NCBI GenBank assembly: GCA_026826555.1
Contig: JAKSZT010004976.1
Span: 5,433,089 to 5,497,088, forward strand
Length of the DNA: 64,000 bases
Source: Tolypeutes matacus
Taxonomy: Eukaryota > Chordata > Mammalia > Cingulata > Chlamyphoridae
Direction: 5' to 3'
In this document: one piece after another, positions 55,313 to 64,000 of the stretch
How the letters are laid out: each line of letters begins with the position of its first letter
Numbering within the stretch: the first letter of the stretch is position 1
Translations under genes and position numbers: made by a program
The notes under the pieces: generated by a model
Databases searched by the model: none
What the model saw: only the letters and a program-made list of their open reading frames with translations
Told to the model about the DNA's origin: nothing

Positions 55313-55367
55313 GAGGTTGGTTATTCCTTTGGCTTGTTTGGAGACCTGCTATGGTGGGAGGTAAATA

Positions 55368-55695
55368 CAGACATACCTTGGAGATATTGCAGGTTCATTC
55401 CAGACCCCTGCAATAAAATGGATATTGCAGTAAAGTGAGCCACACTATTTTTTTGTTTCCCAGTGCATGTAAAAGTTATATTTACACTAGACCATAGTTT
55501 ATTAACTGTGCAATAGCATTATGTCTAAAAAACAGTGTACATACTTTAATTAAAATGTGACACAGAGACACAAAGTGAGCACATGGTGTTGGAAAAATGG
55601 TGCTGATAGACTTGCTTTGTTCAAGGTTGCCACAAGACTTCAATTTGTAAAAAAAAAAAAAAAAAAAAAAAGCAATATCTGTGAAATGCATTGAC
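55368..55695 (+). mobile_element. Tigger-type DNA transposon fossil
   Basis: 'gacataccttggagatattgcaggttcattccagacccctgcaataaaatggatattgcagtaaagtgagccaca', 'cccagtgcatgtaaaagttatatttacactagaccatag', 'gcaatagcattatgtctaaaaaacagtgtacat' match a non-autonomous Tigger (Tc1/mariner, pogo group). 'gcacatggtgttggaaaaatggtgctgatagacttgctttgttcaaggttgccacaagacttcaatttgt' is the other end. No transposase remains. Confidence 0.88.
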
Positions 55696-56865
55696 TATTG
55701 AAAATCACAAATATTTTCCTATGCGTATTCATTTATCAATTTAAAGGAACTTTCAAGTGTGTTTATGAAAGGATTTGCTAAGAATGCACCTCAGTCTTTT
55801 CTGAGCTGGGGCTTAGTTTATTTTTCTTTCCTCACTCTAAAATTCAACTTCATGGGCTCATTCCTAGAGTTCTTCTATGTGCCAGCCTGCAAGGCTGTTA
55901 ATTTCAGCAACACTGAATGATTTTCTGCCAAATTGAGTTGGCCCAACTGACTGAAACTTACTCAAGATTTAAGGATAGTAAAGGTTTTTAAGGGGTTTCT
56001 TTCAACACGACCTCACCAAATTTACTTCTTGGTATACACAGCCTCTTGTTCCTTAACTTCTCCTTGTCTTTTTGAGCTCAAAAGTAGGAAAAGCACCTGT
56101 GTGAAGATAACCCAAAGAATTCACAGTGGGGCCCATTTCTGGACCCTTCTGGCTTTATCACTTATTTGTCTATAATTTAGATGGAACTTTCAGGAGAGTC
56201 CCACTGCAGCTGGCCTAGATTTATTCTACCTGTAAGCTACAGCTAAATCTAAAACTGTAAATGAACTGATAAGCAGAAATATCTCTTTGGTGTAACAGCC
56301 CCAAAGCTGGAGAATTGTCCATGTAATATGAGAATGAACATGTTAAAAATCAGTCAGACTGGAGACAGGGTCTCCTAGCTGGCCAGCGAGGCTCAGTCAC
56401 CAAGAATCTTCCTTTGTCTCTGCATGCCCCCAGCTGGCAGACGGGGCTCACAATTTGTTTTCAAATATCTTGCTTGGCCTGGCCATAGAATCTGGTGTAT
56501 AAAAGGAAAAGAGGCACAAGAAGATTTCCCTAGCTTTTGACACTGCGGGCAAAAAAAAAAAAAAAAAAGAAAATTCTTTGGGTGGTGATCTTTGGCTGTT
56601 GCAACAGGAGAGGATTAATCATTCAAATAAAGTTCTTTCTGTCTTTGAGAATTAGCAATTCATTCTGGCACAGTTTGCTGCAAGCTGGGGTCTTTCACAT
56701 TTTTGCACCAAAAAATTTCCCACTCTCCCCATCCTCCCCTATGCTTTGGGGTGACAGAGGAGGGAACATAAATTGTGATTAGGACCCCCTTACTGCTTTG
56801 TTATAATTTGAATGATTTAGTCATTAGGCTTATCACCAGCAGAAGAAAAGGTTAATTCTGAGTTT
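55696..56865. other. Unassigned intergenic sequence
   Basis: No family recognised. Contains an A18 tract near 56,550-56,568 and a TATAAAAGG string near 56,498 without other promoter support. Confidence 0.4.
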
Positions 56866-56869
56866 AGGG

Positions 56870-57260
56870 ATTGTGGCAGCTATCATCTGTCCCCTGCCCT
56901 AACCCCCTCAGCCTACCCCCAAGGTTGCCTGTACACAGCCCACCCCCTACATCCCACAGGCATTCTGCCTCTTATGTGGGATAGACCAGAAGTACCAGGG
57001 AGTTGATACCCCAGGAAGGACCCTCAGTCAATGAGGGTGGGAATTAGTGGAAAAATATCCCAACATCCTCACCCTTCCGAGGGACAATTCCATGTTGTCA
57101 CTCCATCAGAATTGAACTCTGGACACCCACAGCAGTAACCCACTCTTTAACCCACATTAGGTTTTCCTTCTGTCAACTGGGATCCACTCCGAAACAACCC
57201 ACCTGAACTCACATCCTCATCTGAGGTTCTGCTTCTGAAGCACCCAAACTAAGCCAGGCA
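56870..57260 (+). mobile_element. LTR (outer-LTR type of 44.7 kb)
   Basis: 'gtttagggattgtggcagctatcatctgtcccctgccctaacc', 'gtggaaaaatatcccaacatcctcacccttccgagggacaattcc', 'ctgttaactgggatcc'-like, ending 'catcctcatctgaggttctgcttctgaagcacccaaactaagcc'. This is LTR-end text shared with 45,588-45,700. Confidence 0.65.
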
Positions 57261-57960
57261 GCCTGTATTGTTGGCTGAAGCTGCAAAGGGCAGGCCAGAG
57301 AAGCTTGTGCAATAGAGCCAGTCTTGTCCGTAGTAGCCCCCCAGGTGCTTGGGGATGCCTCCAATCAACCACCTCATTTTAATTTGCTTCTTGTCCCTCA
57401 GTGACAACAAGCACATTTAAGAGAAGGAAAATCTTTCTAGGTAATTTATGCACAGCAGCACCCACCTAGGAAGGTGAGCAGTGAAGGTGAAAACTGACCT
57501 GACTGTGCTCATCCAACCCCAAGCTAAGGAGAAGGCTGGGCCAGCACAGGAAGGGGAGCTTTTTGCTACTTGAGTCATCTTGCAGGACACCTTGTACCAG
57601 GCATGTCCCCCACAAGGACAGCTTTTCTAATTTACCCAAAGGCTCTTTAAGTCTAGCAGCCTTAGCCAATGGAGAGTCACCGGTTGGGGTGCCAGCTATG
57701 GTCTCTTCACTGGTTCCTGCCTTCTGGAGGAAGAAGCACTATGTGTGGTACAGGGTGAGGTCCCATGGAAAACCTGAGGCCCTTTTCCTTGAGGATTCTG
57801 CCTCCCAGAGGTCATCACCTCCAAGGAACTTGTTGACCAGAAAGTCATGAAAAACCTTGTGGGATAAGATCAACTCCCACCCTCACAGCATAAATACAGT
57901 TGTAGTACAGTAGAGGTATGTGTTTTTTTTTTGCCTAAATTGATTTGTATAAACTCATAT
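57261..57960. other. Unassigned intergenic sequence
   Basis: The 95-aa plus frame (57,563-57,850) and the 67-aa minus frame (57,466-57,669) overlap and show no domain. No repeat recognised. Confidence 0.4.
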
Positions 57961-57964
57961 CCAA

Positions 57965-58185
57965 AAGATATTAAAACTAACTGTTGAGCAGTTTCTATGA
58001 AAACTAAACATATGCATACTAGAAATTTCACTCCCAGGCATAGATTCAAGAGGAACTATTGGATATGTCTACAAAAAGATTTGTTTAAGTATGTGCCTAG
58101 AAGCCTTATTGTTATAATGGCTGCAAATGGAAGCCAGACACAATAAGGACATACAGTATTATATGCCTCCATTTATATGAATGGA
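57965..58185 (+). mobile_element. L1 fragment (sense), left of LTR
   Basis: 'gttgagcagtttctatgaaaactaaacatatgc..actagaaatttcactcccaggcatagattcaagagg', 'agatttgtttaagtatgtgcctagaagccttattgttataatggctgcaaatggaagcc' is sense L1 (old subfamily). It resumes after the LTR at 58,575. Confidence 0.75.
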
Positions 58186-58189
58186 GTGT

Positions 58190-58570
58190 ACCTGTGGGGC
58201 ATCATCCAGAACCTTCTGCCTTTAGGACTGAAGCACACATTGTCCCAGCTGTTGGAAGTGTTCATAGCTAACAACTTATGGCTGGGTCTCCCCGCCCAGC
58301 TGTTGCCCTAGACCCAAGGTCATACCCCATTTTTGGAGGGAGTTCATTCAATGATGGTCTACATGGGTGTATAAAGTCCAGCCCCGTTGCTCCAATGTAG
58401 GACAACTCTGCAGGGCCACCCCAGCTCAGAGGCCCCTGAAGGACTGCATTCCTACTTCCGGTTCACCCTCACAGGTGTTGATACATGAGCATTCCCTAAA
58501 AATTTCTCTGCATGCCAGCCTCCATCCTAGTCTTTGCTTCCTGGGGAAACGGACCTGACCGTGAGGTTCA
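58190..58570 (+). mobile_element. LTR inserted in L1
   Basis: 'gctgggtctccccgcccagctgttgccctagacccaaggtcatacc', 'gggtgtataaagtccagccccgttgctccaatgtaggacaactctgcagggccaccccagctcag' (TATA-like plus LTR text), ending 'gtctttgcttcctggggaaacggacctgacc'. It splits the surrounding L1. Family not assigned. Confidence 0.65.
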
Positions 58571-58574
58571 CTAT

Positions 58575-58800
58575 CAGGTAAAACTAATTGCTGATGATAG
58601 CACTCAGAATAGTGACTGTCTCAGGCCAGGGGTAGGAGGAAGTTGGTTATAATCTGGGAAGGGGCAGGAGGGAATTTGTGGGGCCTGAAAAAAGTTCTGT
58701 ATCCTGATCTAGATAGTGGTTACATATTATGTAAAAAAAAAAACAGTGAGATTGTATTTAAGATTAGTGCACTTTATGAACTTGACTTTGTGTCATCCTT
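58575..58800 (+). mobile_element. L1 3' part (sense), right of LTR
   Basis: 'taattgctgatgatagcactcagaatagtgactgtctcaggccaggggtaggagg', 'tcctgatctagatagtggttacatattatg', 'gcactttatgaacttgactttgtgtcatccttcaataat' continues the L1 of 57,965-58,185. Confidence 0.7.
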
Positions 58801-59500
58801 CAATAATACATAAAAAAATAAAATAAAATTCTCTTTGGTGTTTGAGATCCACGGCAAGCCTTCCACATTTGTTCTTCCGCACACAGAAGTAACCAGCCAA
58901 TCCCAGCTCTTTCTTGTTTGGCCCTCCCCAGGCCCCACGACCAGGTTAGACGTCTAGGGGTGAAGCACAGCACTGGGCTCACGCTGCGGCTGGGCCTCCC
59001 AGCTGGCTGCCCGTGAGCCTGCTCTAAGCCTCTTTTCCTCATACACAAAATGAGGGCGTTAAACGCGAGTCTTTCTTTTTTGGATATAGTTGAACCTTCT
59101 TGCCTCCTGGGGATGGCCGCCAGGAGTGGTTTGGTGACTATCCTTCCCTGCATTTCTCTGTGCTGATGGGACCCGTTCTGCACCCGCCTCACAACCCCTC
59201 AGTCCACCTAGTCAATCCAGCTGTTGCCATGGCAACCAGCTGTGCAGGGGTCCCCCCAGCTGCCCTGCCTTTCCCTGGCATTCTTCCCTCGGCATCCGCT
59301 GCACCTGCGGGGTGGGACGCCTGTGGTCAGTCTAGTGCAGGTGCTTGCTGGATGGGCAAGAGAGTTAATACCCTACAGGGCCACTCTTAACCAGCTGGGG
59401 CTGGATCTAGTGGCTAAGATGTCCTTGTCCTTTTTCTCAAGTGGACAGTTCTGAGTGCCAGAAGTCCACAGCGGTGATCCCCTTGTCAGCCATCTTGGGG
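58801..59500. other. Unassigned, moderately GC-rich, with RFX X-box
   Basis: Contains scattered CpGs (58,850-59,320) and the perfect palindrome GTTGCCATGGCAAC at 59,223-59,236 between two CAGCTG E-boxes. The 130-aa minus frame (58,800-59,192) and 96-aa plus frame show no domain. Confidence 0.4.
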
Positions 59501-59630
59501 TTGGCTTTCCCTCCTTCTTGGTTTCACTCTTCTCCAGCCCCTTTCTTGTTCCTATGACTATTCTCCAAAATAAACTGTCCACAGGCAAGCCCTGTCTCAG
59601 GCTGACGGGCCAGGCGGTGAGAACCACATA
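59500..59630 (+). mobile_element. Degraded LTR 3' end
   Basis: 'cactcttctccagcccctttcttgttcctatgactattctccaaaataaactgtccacaggcaagccctgtctcagg' resembles LTR ends with an AATAAA signal followed by a 'gtctcagg' end. Confidence 0.5.
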
Positions 59631-59638
59631 GGCTGGCA

Positions 59639-59702
59639 GTGTATATGTGTGCAAATACACATATACACTCATACGTGCATGCATGTGTACATATATGCAC
59701 AA
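59639..59702. repeat. Alternating purine-pyrimidine tract with perfect inverted repeat
   Basis: GTGTATATGTGT at 59,639-59,650 and its exact reverse complement at 59,657-59,668, with the 6-base loop GCAAAT. The tract continues as TG/CA/TA alternations with 'gtgcatgcatgtgtac'. Confidence 0.9.
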
Positions 59703-59930
59703 TGTAAATCAAAGTCATGCTATATATGTGATTCTGTCAACTGAATTTGCATGTCCTATGTCAATAGATCTACACCTATACCTTGCTTTCTATTATCTGC
59801 ATAGTATTTTACTGTTGTATGTACTATGCTTTCCCTAATCCTTTAGGTTGTTTATAGGTTTTTGCTGTTTCATGCAGGATCCATTCTTGAACAAAAATCG
59901 CTGGATAATTTCTAAAATATTGTCTGGTAG
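59703..59930 (-). mobile_element. L1 fragment (antisense), decayed
   Basis: 'gcatagtattttactgttgtatgtactatgctttccctaatcctttaggttgtttataggtttttgctgttt' has the antisense L1 3'-half order (Tgtatgtaccatggtttatttaatc..ttgtttccagg). Confidence 0.5.
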
Positions 59931-61084
59931 GAAATAACTAGCCTATAGAGAGTACGAATCTGCTCAGAAAGGTAGCTGAAAATTCTGTTTATACCTCACC
60001 ACTAAATGCTGTGTAAAGATATCTTGGCCGGAATCTAGCTCCAGCCTGGTCCCATGGGCTCTGGAGTGTGAGTTGTATCATGGAGTTGATGTCTCCTGGA
60101 AGCAGGGGTTCAGCCTTCTGAACCCTGGGTCATTTGGTCTTGGGACACTGACTGCCCTTGGGATGGGTGCTTACACTCTTGGGTGAGGGAACCACCCTTT
60201 TGGTTGATGGCAAATCTCCTTTTGGCTGAGGGATCAGCTGTTAGCAGTGAATACTCACAGCAGCTGGGGGGCTGGGGATGGAGCACCGACAGCATCCTCT
60301 ACAGCTCATGTATAGAATATTCTGTTAGTGAGAATTCTAGTACATTCTCTTAATGATCTACTCAGATCACCAATTTTCAACCCATACCTTTGCTATATAC
60401 TCAGTGGGCCTGCCTTGCCCTTTCCATTTCCAAATAATCTGGTGAAGATATATTAGAATATGGTTCAATTAAGCAACAGCAAAAATAACATTAAGATACA
60501 CCACACCATTAGATATATCAGTTTCTTTGTACCTTTGTGGTACATCTCACATGAGATCTCACATGAGATTGAGGAGGACCTTGTCATGGAGGTCTGTTCC
60601 CAGTTCTTCTAGTTGTCTCTCTGAGATAAATGTAAACTGGGAATAATGGTAGTGCTGGCCTCATTAGGTTATTCTGAGGCTTCCACAAGCTGACATATGT
60701 GAGGTACTCAGAATAGTGTCTGGTTTTTAGGAGGGCCATCATGCATGTTTGCTATTATGGATTAAGGTCTCCCAGCTAGTAAGGATTTATAACTGATGCT
60801 CAAACCCAAGCACTATGCTTTTCTGCCTCTCCTCAAGTTTCATGGTAAAGTGAACTTTTTTCATTTTTCTATGTCTGGATTGAATTAAAAGTATTTGGCT
60901 TGACAAGGCCAGCCTTGGGGAGTGCTGGACTAAGTGCATCTGTGCCAATACAGCTGGGAAATAAGCTAAGCTTGTGGTGAGCAGTGTGGGTGTAAGAGCT
61001 GGATAGAACTGGTTTGGAATTTTTGCTGACTTGCCTGCCAAAATCTCATTGGTAAAATGGGGAAGCAATATCTTAGTTATAGGG
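59931..61084. other. Unassigned intergenic sequence
   Basis: No repeat recognised with confidence. Contains a 12-bp tandem duplication at 60,544-60,567 and a MIR-tail-like piece at 60,640-60,780. Confidence 0.4.
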
Positions 61085-61300
61085 TCACTCGGTTTAAATG
61101 AAGAAGTGGAACCTAGTGCTCAAGAGGGTAGAAGGTTCTAGGTTTGGACTGCCTGATGTCAAAACCACTTATGATCTGTAGAACTGGGGGTAATTATGTG
61201 ACCTCTCTATGCCTCAATTTTCCCATCGATAAAGTGGGATAGTAATAACATCTACTTTGTAGTAGATTAGGGAGTTAACGTAGATGCTTGGTTCATGGTG
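61085..61300 (+). repeat. MIR SINE
   Basis: 'gtagaaggttctaggtttggactgcctgatgtcaaaac', 'ggtaattatgtgacctctctatgcctcaattttcccatcgataaagtgggatagtaataacatctac' shows MIR core and tail in order. Confidence 0.85.
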
Positions 61301-61735
61301 TTTTAGTTTCCCAGCTGCTAAAACAAACACCATTCAATGGGTTGGCTTATACAGTGGGAATTTATTGGCTTGCGGATTTGCAGTTAAGAGAAATCCAAAA
61401 TTGAGGTGTCAGCCAGGTGATACTTTCTCCCTGAAGACTGTAGTATTCAGGGGTGGCTGCCAGTGATCCTGGGTGCTTGGTTTTTCTGTCACATGGCAAT
61501 GAACATGGCAGCCTCTCCTGGCTTCTCTGAGTACTTTTGACTTCTGGATTCTCCCTGTGGCTTTCTGTCTGTCTAAATTTCATTCTGCTTCTAAAGGACT
61601 CTAGTAATAGATTAAGACTCATCCTGATTCAGTTGGGTCACACCTTAACTGAAGTAACTTCATCAAAAGGTCCTACTTACAATAGATTTACACCCATAGG
61701 GATGGATTAAGATTAAGAACATGTTTTCCTGGCAC
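61300..61735 (-). mobile_element. MLT1-like LTR (antisense)
   Basis: 'gttttagtttcccagctgctaaaacaaacaccattcaatgggttggcttatacagtgggaatttattggc', 'gtcacatggcaatg', 'agactcatcctgattcagttgggtcacaccttaactgaagtaacttcatc' closely parallels 36,727-37,160. Confidence 0.85.
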
Positions 61736-61769
61736 TTACATAACTCCAAGGGACTTAATACATACAAAG

Positions 61770-61880
61770 TTCTTTATTAATTATTATATAATCAGTTGTA
61801 TCATTATTAATATAACTATTAATACATGAACATTAGCTCTTATTATATTAATATATTATTATTATTAGGATAAAAATGAA
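61770..61880. repeat. AT-rich low-complexity tract
   Basis: Dense TTA/ATT triplets ('attattatataatcagttg', 'ttattatattaatatattattattatt'). Confidence 0.85.
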
Positions 61881-63414
61881 GATGATGACAATTATATAGT
61901 GAGGACACATTTTTATGAGTTTAATTCAATACAATATAAAACAAAACGTTGTTTTCTTATTTTTGCCCTAAATTTGAAAGAGCTCAAGTCTCCAAGAAGT
62001 AATAATTAACCCAGAATTGTGTAATTTCAAAGCTGACATGTTGAGAGGATTGCACACTGGTTTATGCTGTTGTCACCTGGCTGGTAATCAGAAATACTCT
62101 CTTCCTTCCTTGGGATTAAGGTTGAATTATATAGACTTTGCATTAGGCAATTTCTTCAGGAACAATACCCTTTGCATAAGGTGACAGCACCTTGCATATA
62201 AAAAGCCCTTGGATGCTGCTTGGCGTAGAGGAGACACTTGATGAATGAAAATTATTATGAAGGTGTAGTCTTCTGTCAGTTACCAAGCAAAGAGCCTGCA
62301 TTCTCATGAGTGTGATTGTGTTGGAGTTCTCTTCCACCAACCTACTGTGACTCATGAGGAATAGAAAGGTAAGGTATCCCTTGCCCAATTTTCTCAACAC
62401 CTTCCTGCCTCATCATGCTCTGATATCATGACTCCACACAGTGCTTCCTCCTCTGCAAGTCCCTCAACCCGAGTCCCCACAACCTGGTCCTGTTTGTTTC
62501 CTGTGAGCACAGCTTGCTTCTCTGACAGTGTTTTAAGCACTGTGAGCTTGGGATGGTGTTTATATGTGTGTGTGCAGAGCTTTTCTTGTTTGCATACCTC
62601 ATGTTGTCTAGCAGAGCTTTGGGCATACAGTTAATGTGTAATCCATACTCAAAATTTAGAGGAAGAAAGGAGGAGAGGGTGTATTTAGCAAAATCACTCA
62701 TCAAGGGCACATGAATTATCTGTACATTTGTGTAGATGTTCACATGGACATCTTCTGGGTGCCTAACGAATAAGAATGAATGGGACAATTTATTTCACTT
62801 CCTAATCAAGTCTCAGGTGGGGCACAGTCACAGGCTCCATTTTTAGCACCTCCTCAAACTCTTTATGTGAAGCATGAGTTTGACTAGCTGAGATGCCTGT
62901 TGTCAGTCACCCTACCCCATGCCTGGTTCCTCAATATCCTAGTCTAGGTCCCTCAGAGGCAGATCCTGATATGACCATTTGTGTTCAAGGTGATGCCAGG
63001 AAGCAATAGGAAATGGGGAAGCCAGGCAGAGAGGGAAGGCAGCTGATGAAGAGTGTGCTTTCAAGTCAGCTTCCCCTGTGGGCAGGTAGTTAGCTGGAAT
63101 AGAGCCTTGTGAAGATGGCATAGCACATGCATTGGAGTTTCCCTATCTGAAGAGTTGGGGTATTTATCTAGAAACTTCCCTTTTGACATAAATTAAGAGC
63201 TTCCCTAGAGGCCATATCTCCCTGATACTCCTGGCCTGCCCTATACTGGCCAAATGCTATAAGTAGGGGAGCCCCAGGCTGAGAGTTACAGTAAGAAGTC
63301 AAAAGCTGGCATCAAGGGCCTGATGGGTGTTAAGGACATGTAGACAGGGCACCAGCAGCAACCGTTATATTCACGAAGGAAAATAAACATTTTAAACCAT
63401 ACTCATGTTCTTAG
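61881..63414. other. Unassigned intergenic sequence
   Basis: No confident repeat. 62,150-62,250 has MIR-tail-like text ('gacagcaccttgcatataaaaagcccttggatgctgcttgg'). Frames on both strands are short and without domains. Confidence 0.4.
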
Positions 63415-64000
63415 GATCTAGTGTTCTGGTTATGTCTTGCTCTGTCTCACCATGCCCAAACTTAGTGCTTAATCCACAACTATCATTTCATTACTCCTCG
63501 TGGCTTCTGTGGGTCAGGAATGCAGGAAGGCTTGGCTGGGTACCTCTTTCATGCATTGCCATCAGATGGTGGCTGGAGCTGGCACAACAGATGGCCAGAG
63601 CAGCTAGAGATGGCTGGGAATCTCTCTCTGTGTCCATATGGACTGCCTGCATGGGCTCATTGAGCTTCCTCACAGTATGGCGGCCTCGGGGCTGCTTACA
63701 TGGTGACTGACGCCTCCAAGAGTGGGCATTCCAGCTCCCAAGGCAGAAGCTGCATTACTTTTTATGACCTAGCATTGGAAATTCTCAGTGTCACGTCTGC
63801 TGTACTCTCTTGGTTACAAGCCCATCACAGGCCAGCTCAGGTTCAAGGGGAAGAGAATTAGATTGCACTTCTTGTTGGAGGCATGTCAAGGTTTTCCAGA
63901 TGAGCATGTGAAGTGGTCATCTTTGGAAAATACAATGTGCTACATGTGGCTTCTTTTGGTATTAATAAATGCCACCTTTCAGTACCTAAGAAATAAATAG
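63415..64000 (-). mobile_element. MLT1-like LTR (antisense), runs near the window end
   Basis: 'gttctggttatgtcttgctctgtctcaccatgcccaaacttagtgcttaatccac', 'cagtatggcggcctcgggg', 'caaggcagaagctgcattactttttatgacctagcattggaa', 'aagcccatcacaggccagctcaggttcaaggggaag', 'gtggtcatctttggaaaatacaatgtgc'. Same family and orientation as 9487-10,235 and 23,965-24,515. Confidence 0.8.

Noticed and set aside
56490..56505. TATAAAAGG string as promoter
   Set aside because: Isolated AT-rich string without initiator, CpG or transcript support.
58800..59192. 130-aa minus-strand frame
   Set aside because: No recognisable domain, overlaps short frames on the opposite strand, and composition is not gene-like.
1..64000. 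CRISPR array, operon, bacterial origin or phage
   Set aside because: No regularly spaced direct repeats, no bacterial ORF density, and the repeat content is mammalian.

Overview
The window looks like non-coding genomic DNA from a placental mammal, very probably a xenarthran of the armadillo type. The lineage call rests on many copies of a tRNA-derived SINE matching the DAS-SINE family known from armadillos and relatives: a tRNA-like head with an intact B-box, a CCATATGG-type spacer, and in the longer forms a body ending in (TAAA)n plus oligo(A). They occur as single units, tandem pairs and long composite forms. The remaining interspersed DNA (L1 with ORF2 remnants, MLT1/MaLR-like LTRs, an ERVL pol remnant, MIR, L2, a Tigger fossil) is ordinary eutherian content. 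I find no protein-coding exon I can support. The only recognisable protein homology is decayed retroelement ORF2/pol.

Layout. 1-8.1 kb is dense repeat: antisense L1 with a readable ORF2 endonuclease remnant, nested L1 and SINE insertions, and two neighbouring MLT1-like LTRs. 8.1-10.9 kb is mixed unique and repeat DNA. From about 10.9 to 19.4 kb I recognise no transposable element. This stretch holds a cluster of CpG islands (about 12.6-18.7 kb) alternating with AT-rich, homeodomain-motif-rich blocks. It resembles the CpG-island and enhancer landscape of a vertebrate developmental-regulator locus, but I cannot name the gene. 19.4-28 kb is mixed repeats: L1 tails, two composite SINEs, an LTR, an MLT1 and a MIR. 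28-31.1 kb is again repeat-poor, with retained CpGs and octamer-like motifs, and is a second candidate conserved non-coding block. 31-41 kb holds MIR, L2 and MLT1, an antisense ERVL pol relic, a long antisense L1 3' half and a nested SINE cluster. 43.6-44.4 kb is a third candidate conserved element with repeated ATTAGTG-type homeodomain sites. 44.6-64 kb is mostly L1, LTRs, MIR, Tigger and unassigned AT-rich sequence. It includes a perfect RFX X-box palindrome flanked by E-boxes at 59.2 kb.

How the parts may work together (inference): the repeat-free CpG cluster would be a promoter or promoter-proximal hub, and the blocks near 29-30.5 kb and 44 kb candidate distal enhancers of the same regulatory domain. 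Transcripts and conservation cannot be tested here. No previously undescribed gene system is evident. Repeat boundaries are approximate (tens of bases) unless target-site duplications are given, and family names are by recognition, not by a database search.
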